The notes: generated by a model from the letters alone, not told the origin. Shown: positions 8,868 through 17,206, numbered from the stretch's first letter. The stretch is DNA of 38,288 nucleotides from Gardnerella kenyensis (GCA_003585735.1 NQOH01000001.1:356201-394488); one strand, 5' to 3'. Program-made: numbers and translations.

Positions 8868-8934
8868 ATAATTATCGTAAACTGTGCTATGTAAAGCATG
8901 TTGTTGCAAGTAACAAAAACAATTAGGAGAAGCA

Positions 8935-9585
8935 ATGGCGCAAACCAGCACAGCACGAGAAAATTACGAAACAGCACTGCGCGGATGGAGACACTCATCT
9001 TTGTGGACTTACGGTGTGATGCTATTCTTCTCTGCAGTGGCGTTATTAACATCGCTTATTCTTTCTGCAGAAACACTTGCTTTAGCGCGCGCACCGAAAA
9101 AATTACTTAGCTGCGATTTTAACAGCGTTGTGTCCTGCTCTCGCGTTTCACAAGCTTGGCAGGCAGAAATTGTGAAATTCGGCGAATTAAGCTTCCCAAA
9201 CGCATTCTTTGGTATTGCTGCAGAAAGCGTGTTTGTAACGCTTGCTGTTATTGGAATGATTCGCGTGTGCGTGCCAAAATGGTTCGCAATATGCACTTGG
9301 CTTGGCGGATTATGCGCGCTCTCCTACGCTTATTGGCTGTTTTCGCAATCTATGTTTGTGATTCACGCGTTATGCCCGTGGTGCATTGTGCTTATGTTCT
9401 CCACAACCGTGCAATTTATGTCGTTAACGCATGCAAGCGTAAGTTCGCAAAAGCTGCTTATTCAGCGTTTTAATTGGATTGAAAAATATTATCGCTTAAG
9501 ATACGACTTGCTTGTAGACGTGCTGTGGATTGCGGCGTTAGTTACGCTTATTTTAAGCCAATATGCGAAAGTTATTTTTGGGTAA
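8935..9585 (+). CDS. Vitamin K epoxide reductase (VKOR) family membrane protein
   Basis: 216 residues, ATG 8935 preceded by AGGAGA at good spacing. Several hydrophobic segments alternate as in VKOR. The redox centre CPWC lies at residues 147-150. Two further cysteines lie in the extracytoplasmic loop at residues 60 and 68, eight apart, the same spacing as the loop cysteines of VKOR. In actinobacteria these proteins reoxidise DsbA-like enzymes with quinone and so support disulfide formation in secreted proteins; no DsbA partner is in this window. The Cys-bearing modules of the giant adhesin at 34-38 kb are a possible client, which is only inference. It is divergent from the PHP gene and convergent with murI, 16 bases between. 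Confidence 0.9.
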   Translation: MAQTSTARENYETALRGWRHSSLWTYGVMLFFSAVALLTSLILSAETLALARAPKKLLSCDFNSVVSCSRVSQAWQAEIVKFGELSFPNAFFGIAAESVFVTLAVIGMIRVCVPKWFAICTWLGGLCALSYAYWLFSQSMFVIHALCPWCIVLMFSTTVQFMSLTHASVSSQKLLIQRFNWIEKYYRLRYDLLVDVLWIAALVTLILSQYAKVIFG

Positions 9586-9601
9586 AATATTAAAAATTAG
9601 A

Positions 9602-10375
9602 TTAATTGCATAAGCTTTTTGCAAGTTGCTGCATGCGCTCGCTTGTGTTGGAATTAGTGAGCGTAATTGAGCCTTCTTGAGATTCGCTTGCAAGCTCGCC
9701 TAGATCTTCCAATATTTTGCGAAGATGATTAATCGTGCCTTCGTTCCCGTCAACAATATTCGTGCGCGCAGGCAAAAACTCGCGGAAATAATCGCGGTAG
9801 AACACAAAATGAGTGCAGCCCAGCACAACCGAATCAATACTTTCTAAATCGTATTCATCAAAATACTTGTGAAGAGCTGCAAAAACTACATCTCGATTAT
9901 TAAGATTACCATCTTCAACAATACGCACTAAATCAGGGCAAGCTTGAGGAAAAATCGTGTTGTCTTGCGAAAATCGTTGCAATAAATCTGCAAACTTGTG
10001 CTCGCTCAAAGTAAGTGGCGTTGCAGCAACAATTACGCGCTGAGGCTTGCCTTTGCCTAAATCGCAAGCCAATTTAAGCGCCGGCTCCATACCTACAATC
10101 GGTATGTTGTAGTGCGCGCGCAAATCGTTTACTGCTGCAGAAGTGGCGGTGTTGCAGGCAATTACGATGGCTTTTACATTTAGACTAACAAATCGCTCAA
10201 CAATTGCGAAACTGAGCTTTTTAACTTCCTCTGGCGTTTTAATACCGTATGGAGCGTTAGCAGAGTCGCCAAAATAAATGATTCGCTCGTGAGGAAGAGC
10301 AGCATGCAACTGACGAGCTACGGAAATGCCTCCAAGACCCGAATCAAAAACGCCAATTGCTGCTGACGATGCCAT
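9602..10375 (-). CDS. murI: Glutamate racemase
   Basis: 257 residues, ATG 10375 preceded by AGGAGG. It interconverts L- and D-glutamate for peptidoglycan synthesis in the cytoplasm. Two catalytic cysteines are clear: IACNTATS (Cys74) and LGCTHF (Cys187). The N-terminal FDSGLGG and the YFGDSANAPYG motif are also family signatures. Length is normal. It is the last gene of the run that begins with the peptide ABC importer, starting 49 bases after the stop of the ATPase gene, so it may be read through from that operon although it has its own strong ribosome site. Confidence 0.96.
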   Translation of the reverse strand: MASSAAIGVFDSGLGGISVARQLHAALPHERIIYFGDSANAPYGIKTPEEVKKLSFAIVERFVSLNVKAIVIACNTATSAAVNDLRAHYNIPIVGMEPALKLACDLGKGKPQRVIVAATPLTLSEHKFADLLQRFSQDNTIFPQACPDLVRIVEDGNLNNRDVVFAALHKYFDEYDLESIDSVVLGCTHFVFYRDYFREFLPARTNIVDGNEGTINHLRKILEDLGELASESQEGSITLTNSNTSERMQQLAKSLCN

Positions 10376-10424
10376 AAACTACCTCCTAAAAACGCTTACT
10401 ATGGTAATGGCGAGCCTCAACATA

Positions 10425-12119
10425 CTACTCGACATACCGCACGCTGCCGTCACTAATTACCGCAACTTCGTCAGCAATCTCCTGCACAACTCCCAAATCG
10501 TGCGTAATAAACAAGCACGCGTAATTGTACTTTTGTTGCAAATCGCGCAACAAATTCAACACACGCCTCTGCACTGTAACATCCAACGCAGAAGTCGGCT
10601 CATCTGCAATAAGCAAAGATGGTTGCAAAATAAGCGCGCGAGCAATACCGACGCGCTGCCTCTGCCCGCCCGAAAGCTCGTGCGGAAAACGCTTTGCAAG
10701 ATCGGTCGGCACCTGCACTTGTTCCAGCATCTTCTTCACGCGCTCCTCACGCTCACTAGCATCAAGTTGCGTGTGCAAAAGCAGCGGTTCCGCAATACTC
10801 CAGCCAATGGTTTTACGCGGGTTAAGCGCAGATCCGGAATCCTGAAAAACGTAGCCAATGCTTCGCATTGCATTTCGACGACTTTTTCCGTGAAGTCTGT
10901 TAATATCCACGCCATTTAGCAAAACTGTGCCAGAGTTTGGCTTTATTTGGCCAGAAATCACTTTTGCAATTGTGGTTTTTCCAGCTCCGGACTCGCCTAC
11001 TAAAGCGAGCGTCGAACCGGCGCTAATGCGCAGGTTTGCGTTATTTAATGCGAATTTATTAGCTGATTTGCTAAAACGCGCGTGCGAATACTGTACGCTT
11101 ACGTTGCGAATTTCTACAGATGGTTCCGCTGCAGAAAGTTCATCTGCAGAAGCTTCTACCGACGCAACGTTATCAATATTTGCCGAATTTGCAGAAATAT
11201 TTTGCGAAATATTTTGCGAAATATTTTGCGAAATATTTTTCACAATCTGCTCAGCTGCTTCTTCCATACTCTCGTAAGAATCGCCGTTTTGCGCATATTG
11301 CATATCAAATTTTGGAACCGATTCCAACAAAGTGCGCGTATATTCATGCTGAGGATTTGCAAAAATATGTTGAACCTTACCAGATTCCACAATATTTCCA
11401 CCTTGCATTACGTACACGTCACTAGCTAGCGCACGAACAACGCTCATATCGTGCGTAATAATCAGCACAGCAAGCTGTAATTTTTCCGACAATTCGCGAA
11501 TAAGCCGTAAAATATCTCGTTGTGTAGTGATATCTAACGCAGTAGTAGGCTCGTCCGCAATCAAAACTTGTGGACGATTTATTAACGCCATCGCAATCAT
11601 CGCACGCTGAAGTTGACCTCCAGAAAGCTCATGCGCGTACGAACGATACACGCGCTCAGCATCACTCAACTCAACCTCTAAAAGCTGCGCAATTACGCGC
11701 TTTTTGCGCTCTCTTGCGCTTAGTTTTCCTGATTTTTCAGGATGATATATTAGCGCTTCCTCAATTTGCTTACCAATTGTTTTAACAGGATTAAACGCGC
11801 TGGACGGCTCCTGAAAAATCATGCCAATCATTCCACCGCGAATCCGCTCGTAAGGCGCATTTTCGCTTAGTAAATCTATGGCAGATTCGTTGGCATAAGT
11901 AGCGTTAAGAAGCGCACTTCCTTCAACTTTGGCAGAATCTGAAAGCAAACCCATAAGAGCCAGAGCAGTAAGCGACTTTCCGGAGCCAGACTCACCTACT
12001 AAAGCCGAAACTTCACCCGCACTCATGCGCAACGATATATCTCGCGTAATTTGACGACCGCCAATCGAAATCGACATACCATCGACACTTATAACAACTT
12101 TTTCTTTCAGATCAGTCAC
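10425..12119 (-). CDS. Double ATPase (DppD-DppF type fused) of a peptide ABC importer
   Basis: 564 residues holding two complete ABC ATPase domains. Domain 1: Walker A VGESGSGKSLT, signature HELSGGQLQRAMIA, Walker B VLIADEPTTALD, H-loop IITHDMS. Domain 2: Walker A VGESGAGKTT, signature ELSGGQRQRVGIA, Walker B LLIADEPTSALD, H-loop FITHDLG. Both belong to the oligopeptide/dipeptide/nickel class (DppD and DppF types), so one chain supplies both ATPase subunits. The linker carries a repeated Asn-Ile-Ser-Gln tract coded by a 12-bp minisatellite. The ATG lies six bases after the receptor gene's stop, so translation is probably coupled. Substrate is likely peptides. Confidence 0.93.
   Translation of the reverse strand: MTDLKEKVVISVDGMSISIGGRQITRDISLRMSAGEVSALVGESGSGKSLTALALMGLLSDSAKVEGSALLNATYANESAIDLLSENAPYERIRGGMIGMIFQEPSSAFNPVKTIGKQIEEALIYHPEKSGKLSARERKKRVIAQLLEVELSDAERVYRSYAHELSGGQLQRAMIAMALINRPQVLIADEPTTALDITTQRDILRLIRELSEKLQLAVLIITHDMSVVRALASDVYVMQGGNIVESGKVQHIFANPQHEYTRTLLESVPKFDMQYAQNGDSYESMEEAAEQIVKNISQNISQNISQNISANSANIDNVASVEASADELSAAEPSVEIRNVSVQYSHARFSKSANKFALNNANLRISAGSTLALVGESGAGKTTIAKVISGQIKPNSGTVLLNGVDINRLHGKSRRNAMRSIGYVFQDSGSALNPRKTIGWSIAEPLLLHTQLDASEREERVKKMLEQVQVPTDLAKRFPHELSGGQRQRVGIARALILQPSLLIADEPTSALDVTVQRRVLNLLRDLQQKYNYACLFITHDLGVVQEIADEVAVISDGSVRYVE
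11194..11237. repeat. In-frame 12-bp minisatellite between the two ABC domains
   Basis: Nearly four tandem copies of GAAATATTTTGC (three exact, the fourth diverging at its end). They encode the NISQ repeats of the inter-domain linker. Confidence 0.9.
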
Positions 12120-12125
12120 AACTAA

Positions 12126-13895
12126 TCACCTCTTCAAAGATACAGCGGCGTAATTCGGGTACGCAGGGAAACTGCCGATGTAGAAATTCTCCACGCCACT
12201 TCCGTGAATAAACGTATTATGCGAGTAAATAAGCGGCACAACCGGCGAATCAGCCATAATAGTGCGGTCTGCTTGCTGCCACAATTTTTCCGCTTCGTGC
12301 GAATCGACAGTTTGTATTGCTTTTCGAAGCAGGGCATCTACTTTAGGATTTTCGTAGCGAGAAATATTCCAGTTTCCGCCGCCAATTTGCGAAGAATCAA
12401 AAAGTGGACCCAAATTGGCGTAAGCAGAAGGAAAATCAGGTTGCCAAGAAGCCAAAGCCAAATCGTAGTCGCCTGAATTTGATGTGATTGCGTCCGTAAA
12501 GTTTACTGCGTCAACGGTTTTAATAGTTACTTTTATGCCGGCGCGCTGCAAGCTGGATTGCACAGAAGAAGCTACTTGCGTTTGATCCGGACGCGCAATA
12601 AGGCTCAACTTAATACCAGTTTGACCCGATTTTTTCAACAGTTGTTTAGCTTTCGCAACGTCTCCGCGTGGATCTGTAGCGTACAAATTAAACTGCTTCC
12701 TGCCAGAAATACCAGGCGTAATAAGCGTTGTTGCAAAACCGCCGGCAATTGAGCCACCCTTCGCCGTGCGGTACGACTGCTTATCAACCGCATACTGAAC
12801 TGCCTTGCGAACATTGACGTCCGTTATTCTGCGCGTATTCATAGCCAAATATTCAAGAGCACCGTCACTACTTGTAGTGAGCAAGCTTCGCGACTTAGGG
12901 TTTGCCTGAGCCTGCGCAAGCTGAGCAGGCGGCACAAAATCAGCCAAAAATGCGGATTTTGTATCCGAATTTCCTTGAATCATCGACTGAGCCGCAACAG
13001 TAGCATCCGAACCAAGCTTCCAAACAATCTCATTAGGACCGGCTGTGCGAATGCTGTCAAGCTTTGAATCCCAATACTTATTACGCTGCATAACAACTTT
13101 TTTGCCGACTTCGTTTTGCACAATTCGGTATGGTCCGGAAGCTTTAGGATGCTTTGAATACGTTTGCGCGTCGCCAGAATTCGCTGGAACTGGCACAAAT
13201 GCAGCCAAAGACGCAACCCAAGGCCAATCTGCAAACGGAGCTTTTAAGTGGAAAATAATAGTTTGATCGTCTGGAGTTTCAATGGAATCAAGCGACTTTC
13301 CACTAAAAGGACCGTCATAATTTTCTCCACCAACAAGAAGAGTCTTATGGTAGCTAAAACCGCCGCTTAAAGAATCAGCAAAAGAGCGCTCAATGCCGAA
13401 TTTAATATCGCGCGAAGTAATCTCACTTCCATCTTCGTACTTGACACCCTTCTTAAGCGTGTACTTCCAAGTTTTGCCGCCGTCACTTGTTGTGCCGGTA
13501 TCCGTTGCTAAATCTGGAACAACGCGCGTTTCGTTGCCTGAATTTGGACTTACTTTCCAAGTTGTAAGCGCGCGGAATATGAAATTATTTGATGTAATCG
13601 GCAAACCTTGGCTGCGAGCTGGATCGAAATTCATATTGGTATTCGACGTAAATACCGTAAGACTGCCACCTTTTTGCGGATTGGAATTTAGCACGGAAGC
13701 GTTGGTAACGCTAGATTTTGTAGAGCTGGCACTTCCGCAAGCAGAAAGTGAAAGTAACGAAAGTAGCGAAATCGGAAGCAACGAAAAAGCTGCAAGTGAC
13801 GCAACAAACTTCTTCGAAATTGCAGTTACGCCTAAATCTTTGTTTGTACTTGCATTTTTACTTGCATTTATATTTTTATTTTTAAAAGTGAACAT
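12126..13895 (-). CDS. Peptide-binding lipoprotein of ABC importer (family 5 solute-binding protein)
   Basis: 589 residues, ATG 13895 with AAGGGGG upstream. A basic N-terminus and hydrophobic segment end in the lipobox LSLSAC, with the lipidated Cys at residue 53. The mature part has the family 5 features: GGSLTVFTSNTNMNFDPARSQG near the start, KWKYTLKKGVKYEDGSEITSRDIKFGIERS, and LAMNTRRITDVNVRKAVQYAVDK. It captures peptides outside the membrane and hands them to the permeases coded just upstream. The 216-base gap before it holds two 36-bp palindromes that could act as mRNA stabilisers or processing hairpins. The gene lies between permease and ATPase genes, not first in the operon. Confidence 0.93.
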   Translation of the reverse strand: MFTFKNKNINASKNASTNKDLGVTAISKKFVASLAAFSLLPISLLSLLSLSACGSASSTKSSVTNASVLNSNPQKGGSLTVFTSNTNMNFDPARSQGLPITSNNFIFRALTTWKVSPNSGNETRVVPDLATDTGTTSDGGKTWKYTLKKGVKYEDGSEITSRDIKFGIERSFADSLSGGFSYHKTLLVGGENYDGPFSGKSLDSIETPDDQTIIFHLKAPFADWPWVASLAAFVPVPANSGDAQTYSKHPKASGPYRIVQNEVGKKVVMQRNKYWDSKLDSIRTAGPNEIVWKLGSDATVAAQSMIQGNSDTKSAFLADFVPPAQLAQAQANPKSRSLLTTSSDGALEYLAMNTRRITDVNVRKAVQYAVDKQSYRTAKGGSIAGGFATTLITPGISGRKQFNLYATDPRGDVAKAKQLLKKSGQTGIKLSLIARPDQTQVASSVQSSLQRAGIKVTIKTVDAVNFTDAITSNSGDYDLALASWQPDFPSAYANLGPLFDSSQIGGGNWNISRYENPKVDALLRKAIQTVDSHEAEKLWQQADRTIMADSPVVPLIYSHNTFIHGSGVENFYIGSFPAYPNYAAVSLKR

Positions 13896-13974
13896 AATAA
13901 TCCCCCTTATATTTATTAGTATTTTTTTGAATTTGTAATTTGACTCTTCAAAATGTCAACTATCGACTTAATCC

Positions 13975-14010
13975 CGATTTTTTCTTTACGTGCATGTACA
14001 GAAAAAATCG
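13975..14010. repeat. 36-bp palindrome, family CTTTAC-N6-GTAAAG, copy 1
   Basis: Arms of 15 bases (CGATTTTTTCTTTAC and GTACAGAAAAAATCG) pair at 14 of 15 positions around the 6-base loop GTGCAT. It lies between the permease B stop and the receptor start. Confidence 0.8.
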
Positions 14011-14026
14011 TTTTTTAGAGAGATTT

Positions 14027-14062
14027 CGTTATTTTCTTTACACAGCAGTAAAGAAAATGTCG
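14027..14062. repeat. 36-bp palindrome, family CTTTAC-N6-GTAAAG, copy 2
   Basis: Arms CGTTATTTTCTTTAC and GTAAAGAAAATGTCG pair at 13 of 15 positions (plus a G-U wobble in RNA) around loop ACAGCA. It starts 16 bases after copy 1 ends, so the intercistronic gap holds a tandem pair. Confidence 0.8.
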
Positions 14063-14111
14063 CTTATGAAGCTTTTGAAGAGTTATGTTAATTTATGAGC
14101 ACGCGAATCCA

Positions 14112-15242
14112 CTAACAGACTGCGGCACGAGGATCGACGAAACGATAACAGACATCAACCACAAGATTTGCAACAATCACAAGCGCAGCCGCAAACAGCG
14201 TCACACCAACAAGCACCTGCAAATCAAGATTTTTCACCGAATCAAGAAGCAGCGAACCCAAACCTTGCATAGAGAAAACGCTCTCAGTTATTACAGCACC
14301 ACCAAGCAAACCGCCCAAATCCAAGCCAAACATAGTCAGCACAGGAAGCATCGCATTAGGCATCGCGTGACGCGTTATAGCTTTCGAACGCGGCATGCCC
14401 TTAGCTAAAGCAGTACGCATATAATCCTGCTGCAACTCGTCAAGCATGTGAGCGCGAGTAAGTCGCGTATAGTATGCCGCGTTAAGAAGCGCCAAAACAA
14501 GCCACGGAAGAAGCAAATGTTGAAGCCAAGCTAAAGGACTTTCCGCAAAACTTATGTAACCACCCGTAGGAAAAATCGGCAAATAAACTGCAAAAGCAAG
14601 TATTGCAAGCATTCCAATTAAATACGCTGGAGATGAAATCCCTACAGACGAAAGCGCTCGAAGCGCGCGGTCAATAAAAGATCCTTCTTTTGCAGCAGAA
14701 ATAACTCCAGTTGCAACGCCCACAGTAAGCCAAAGAACCGCAGCACCAGTTGCCAACGAAGCAGTTACCACGAAACGACTCATAATAAGATTAGTTACAG
14801 GCTCGTTTAGCGTAAACGACCATCCTAAGCATGGACCAGCGCACACGATAGTAGCTCCAGAACTATCTGTGAACTCGCGCCCGAAGAATATGCCACGAAT
14901 ATAACTGCAAAGTTGCTCATACCATGGTGCGTCCGTGCCCATAAATGCTGAAACTCGTGCCAAACGTTCAGGCGTGCAAGGCTTTCCGCAAGCAAGTTGC
15001 GCAGGATTGGCAGGAAGCATAAAGAAAATAAGGAATAGCACTGCTGCAATCAGCGTTAAAACAAGTATTGCGCTTGCTGCGCGCCTGCCAATAAAAACAA
15101 GAAAATCGGAAATCTTGCCGATTATTCGCGAATTGGCAACAGATTTATTACTGCTCATTTTCTGCGTATTGATTATATTTTGTTGCGCACTTTGCGTATT
15201 CTGCGTATTTTGAGTATTTTGAGTATTTTGCTTGTTACTCAT
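14112..15242 (-). CDS. Peptide ABC importer permease, DppB type
   Basis: 376 residues. The ATG at 15242 overlaps the TGA of the upstream permease gene (ATGA), so translation is coupled. The protein has about six membrane helices and the permease coupling loop RTALAKGMPRSKAITRHAMPNAMLP (EAA-type). A periplasmic-type loop with CGKPCTPERLA and CAGPCLGW between helices 1 and 2 is typical of actinobacterial DppB. The first ~30 residues before helix 1 are an Asn-Thr-Gln repeat (9-bp minisatellite at ~15195-15230). Met29 could be an alternative start, but coupling favours 15242. Confidence 0.93.
   Translation of the reverse strand: MSNKQNTQNTQNTQNTQSAQQNIINTQKMSSNKSVANSRIIGKISDFLVFIGRRAASAILVLTLIAAVLFLIFFMLPANPAQLACGKPCTPERLARVSAFMGTDAPWYEQLCSYIRGIFFGREFTDSSGATIVCAGPCLGWSFTLNEPVTNLIMSRFVVTASLATGAAVLWLTVGVATGVISAAKEGSFIDRALRALSSVGISSPAYLIGMLAILAFAVYLPIFPTGGYISFAESPLAWLQHLLLPWLVLALLNAAYYTRLTRAHMLDELQQDYMRTALAKGMPRSKAITRHAMPNAMLPVLTMFGLDLGGLLGGAVITESVFSMQGLGSLLLDSVKNLDLQVLVGVTLFAAALVIVANLVVDVCYRFVDPRAAVC
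15195..15230. repeat. In-frame 9-bp minisatellite at the start of the DppB-type permease gene
   Basis: Repeated GTATTTTGA-like units (the outer copies diverged to TGCGTATTT/C). They encode the Asn-Thr-Gln repeat of the cytoplasmic N-terminus. Confidence 0.8.
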
Positions 15243-16171
15243 TCCGTCACCGCCTTTTTGGAAGCTCGCGGCTGAAGAGCACTAGCCAAACCGTCGCCAA
15301 CAAGATTAAAACCGAAAGTAAGCAAGAACAGCGCAATTCCAGGGAAAAGAAGATACCAAGGATCAACCAAAACCCACTGAACTGCATCCGCAATAGCGCG
15401 CCCCCACGAAGGCGAAGGCGGATTCATGCCCACACCAAGGAACGACAACGCAGCCTCCGCTCCAATGCGACCAGGAATAAGAAAAGTCACATTCACCAAA
15501 AGAAGAGGCAACATATTCGGCATTATCTGCTCACGCAAAATATGCCATGTGTTCGCACCCATTACGTAAGAAGCCACAGTGAAATTGCGAGATTTTAGCG
15601 AAAGCGTTTGTGCTCTAACCAAACGAGCGATGCTTGGCCAGCCAAAAAAGCCTAAAACAAGCGTTAGCAGAATCGGCCGCGGGAAATTTTGCGGCACAAC
15701 TGCAGACAGCGCAATTGCAAAAATCAGGAATGGAAAACCGAAGAACACATCCATCGTGCGCGAAAGCAAAGTGTCTGCGAAACCACCGAAGTACCCTGCA
15801 ATCATGCCGATTAGAATGCCAAGAAATAGCGAAATTACAGTAGAAGCAATGCCAATCCCAAGAGAAATGCGCGCTCCATGCGAAATAATCGCGAAAATAT
15901 CAAGACCACGAAGCGGAGTTACACCGAGCCAATGTTGGAAACTAATACCCCCCTGGCCTACTGGAACTGAGTTGGAATCTAATATTTCCGGATGCTCAGA
16001 GTAAGGATTATTGCCAGTAATTGTTGTAAAAACGTCGGCAAAAATAGCCAAAATCGCAAAAATAGCAATAATTACAGTTCCAGCAACAATGCCGGTATTA
16101 GTTCTTGCAAGAACGGTGACGCCAGATGAATCACGCTTATAGCGTGAACGAAATACACCGACCCTTCTCAT
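15239..16171 (-). CDS. Peptide ABC importer permease, DppC type
   Basis: 310 residues from ATG 16171. An N-terminal cytoplasmic stretch is followed by helix ~27-50 and about five more. The coupling loop is VMGANTWHILREQIMPNMLPLLL, and the conserved LSFLGVGMNPPSPSWGRAIADA is diagnostic for DppC/OppC. It is the first gene of the importer operon, so C precedes B, the reverse of the common DppABCDF order. Upstream lie a perfect 9-bp dyad (16234-16260) and a composite hairpin element. Confidence 0.93.
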   Translation of the reverse strand: MRRVGVFRSRYKRDSSGVTVLARTNTGIVAGTVIIAIFAILAIFADVFTTITGNNPYSEHPEILDSNSVPVGQGGISFQHWLGVTPLRGLDIFAIISHGARISLGIGIASTVISLFLGILIGMIAGYFGGFADTLLSRTMDVFFGFPFLIFAIALSAVVPQNFPRPILLTLVLGFFGWPSIARLVRAQTLSLKSRNFTVASYVMGANTWHILREQIMPNMLPLLLVNVTFLIPGRIGAEAALSFLGVGMNPPSPSWGRAIADAVQWVLVDPWYLLFPGIALFLLTFGFNLVGDGLASALQPRASKKAVTE

Positions 16172-16233
16172 CTTTACTCATTTCGTCACCTGCACTTTCT
16201 TTTTGAATATCATGCAATATAAATTAAAGCAAA

Positions 16234-16260
16234 ATACAAATCGAGTAAAAATTTGTATTG
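16234..16260. promoter_or_regulatory. Perfect 9-bp dyad upstream of the peptide importer operon
   Basis: AATACAAAT and ATTTGTATT are exact inverse complements separated by 9 bases. The dyad lies 63-89 bases upstream of the DppC start, where an operator or a leader hairpin would sit. A TATAAT on the minus strand lies just upstream of it. Function is inferred. Confidence 0.5.
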
Positions 16261-16298
16261 TTGTCTTATCGACATTATAGGAACCCATAGAAAACGGG

Positions 16299-16499
16299 GT
16301 GTCGCATTGCCCTTGCTTGAAGCTGCATCGTGCGCTTCAAGCAAGCTCAATGCGGTAGCGCTTGCTCAGAGTTGAAAGCACGGTGTGCTTTCAACGCAAG
16401 CGCGCACACGATTACGCTTTCTTTATATTTCTAAGAAAGCGTAATCTGACGACCAAAGTAGCTTTACTTCTCGATACACTAATGCGGTAGCGCTTGCTT
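16299..16499. repeat. Composite hairpin element, copy A1 (~200 bp)
   Basis: Begins GTGTCGCATTG and ends AATGCGGTAGCGCTTGCTT. It holds: a stem of CTTGCTTGAAGC with GCTTCAAGCAAG; an inner stem GTTGAAAGCA/TGCTTTCAAC (16371-16395) nested in an outer stem GCGCTTGC/GCAAGCGC (16358-16403); and a perfect 14-bp stem GATTACGCTTTCTT/AAGAAAGCGTAATC (16410-16446). The same order of parts recurs at 23271-23460 with compensating base changes. No coding potential was seen. Together with the dyad and the brn promoter it fills the gap between the importer operon and brnT. Confidence 0.85.
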
Positions 16500-16589
16500 C
16501 TATAAATAACTTTTATCCACAATGCGTAAAAAATCTAGGAAAGCTAACTTAAATCATTTACGATACTTAACACAAAACAACATCAATCA

Positions 16590-16627
16590 AAAATAGTTTC
16601 AATTGATGCTATTTTACGTTAAAATAG
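16590..16627 (+). promoter_or_regulatory. brnTA promoter with overlapping palindromic operator
   Basis: CTATTTTA-CGT-TAAAATAG is a perfect 8-bp dyad at 16609-16627 that contains the likely -10 TAAAAT (16620-16625). A third half-site AAAATAG lies at 16590-16596, 12 bases upstream. The site sits just before the brnT ribosome site, where BrnA-type antitoxins repress their own operon. The -35 (TTTCAA, 17 bases upstream) is poor. Confidence 0.6.
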
Positions 16628-16643
16628 ACGATAGAAGGTGAGT

Positions 16644-16919
16644 ATGAATTTTGAGTACGATCCTGCAAAAAGCTTAAAAAATTTAGCTAAACATGGTATC
16701 AGTTTCAAAAGAGCCCAAATACTTTGGAACAATGAAACAGCTGAAATCGAATCCAAAAATTCAGGCAATGATGACTCTCGCTACTTAGTTTTTGGAAAGA
16801 TAAACGGCAAACATTGGACTGCAGTAATAACAAAAAGAAATAATAGAATTCGCATTATTTCTGTAAGAAGATCGCGTAAAAATGAGGAGCAATATTATGA
16901 AAAACACCACAAAAAGTAA
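16644..16919 (+). CDS. brnT: BrnT-family type II toxin
   Basis: 91 residues. ATG 16644 is preceded by AGAAGG at five-base spacing; the in-frame GTG at 16638 overlaps that site and is rejected. The protein shows the BrnT pattern: FEYDPAKSLKNLAKHGISFKRAQ at the N-terminus, then DSRYLVFGKINGKHWTAVITKR and RIRIISVRRSRKNEEQYYE. The family has a RelE-like fold and degrades RNA to stop translation. The 3' end overlaps brnA by 23 bases, with toxin first, as usual for brnTA. The pair is more AT-rich than its neighbours and lies next to a repeat element, which suggests horizontal acquisition. Confidence 0.9.
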   Translation: MNFEYDPAKSLKNLAKHGISFKRAQILWNNETAEIESKNSGNDDSRYLVFGKINGKHWTAVITKRNNRIRIISVRRSRKNEEQYYEKHHKK

Positions 16920-17100
16920 AGAAATAAGCGGAAAAGAAATTGATAGAAAATTCGATAACGGCGAAGACGTACTTGAGTACTTTGATTTGGAACATCCAAC
17001 TATAGAAAACCACTCAAGTGAACAAAAGCACGTTACTCTTATTATGCCTGAATGGATATTTAGAATAATGAAATTCTTTAGAGTAGCTACAACACGGTAG
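16897..17100 (+). CDS. brnA: BrnA-family antitoxin, possibly truncated at the C-terminus
   Basis: 67 residues from ATG 16897, with GAGGAG six bases upstream inside brnT. The toxin-binding N-terminus is recognisable (ISGKEIDRKFDNGEDVLEYFDLEHP). The C-terminus begins the ribbon-helix-helix DNA-binding part, HVTLIMPEWIFRIMKFFRVATTR, but stops at TTR. Related proteins as I recall them continue for another 10-15 residues (the second helix, TRQxLIxxW-like). Reading past the TAG does not restore the family pattern, so a simple stop mutation is unlikely. Either this is a short variant or DNA binding is weakened. Confidence 0.78.
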   Translation: MKNTTKSKEISGKEIDRKFDNGEDVLEYFDLEHPTIENHSSEQKHVTLIMPEWIFRIMKFFRVATTR

Positions 17101-17132
17101 CCAAATAAAAGAAATAAAACTAAATATAAAAC

Positions 17133-17173
17133 AAAACGTGCCGACGTATTGAATCATACACCGGCACGTTTTT
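17133..17173. terminator. Bidirectional terminator between brnA and ileS
   Basis: A perfect 11-bp stem AAAACGTGCCG/CGGCACGTTTT with an 18-base loop, T-rich on the + side and A-rich at the opposite flank. It serves the convergent brnTA and ileS transcripts. Confidence 0.88.
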
Positions 17174-17206
17174 GTTTAGTTAGCTAAGATTTACGAAATA
17201 CTTAAG

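Noticed and set aside
8868..8951. N-terminal extension of the PHP protein
   Set aside because: It overlaps the start of the divergent VKOR gene, which has a strong ribosome site.
13975..14062. Rho-independent terminators at the paired palindromes
   Set aside because: The stems are AT-rich at the base, symmetrical and lack a following U-run; the downstream receptor gene belongs to the same operon.
16299..16499. Insertion sequence or tRNA-like gene
   Set aside because: No transposase frame and no cloverleaf; the structure is a string of hairpins shared with 23271-23460.
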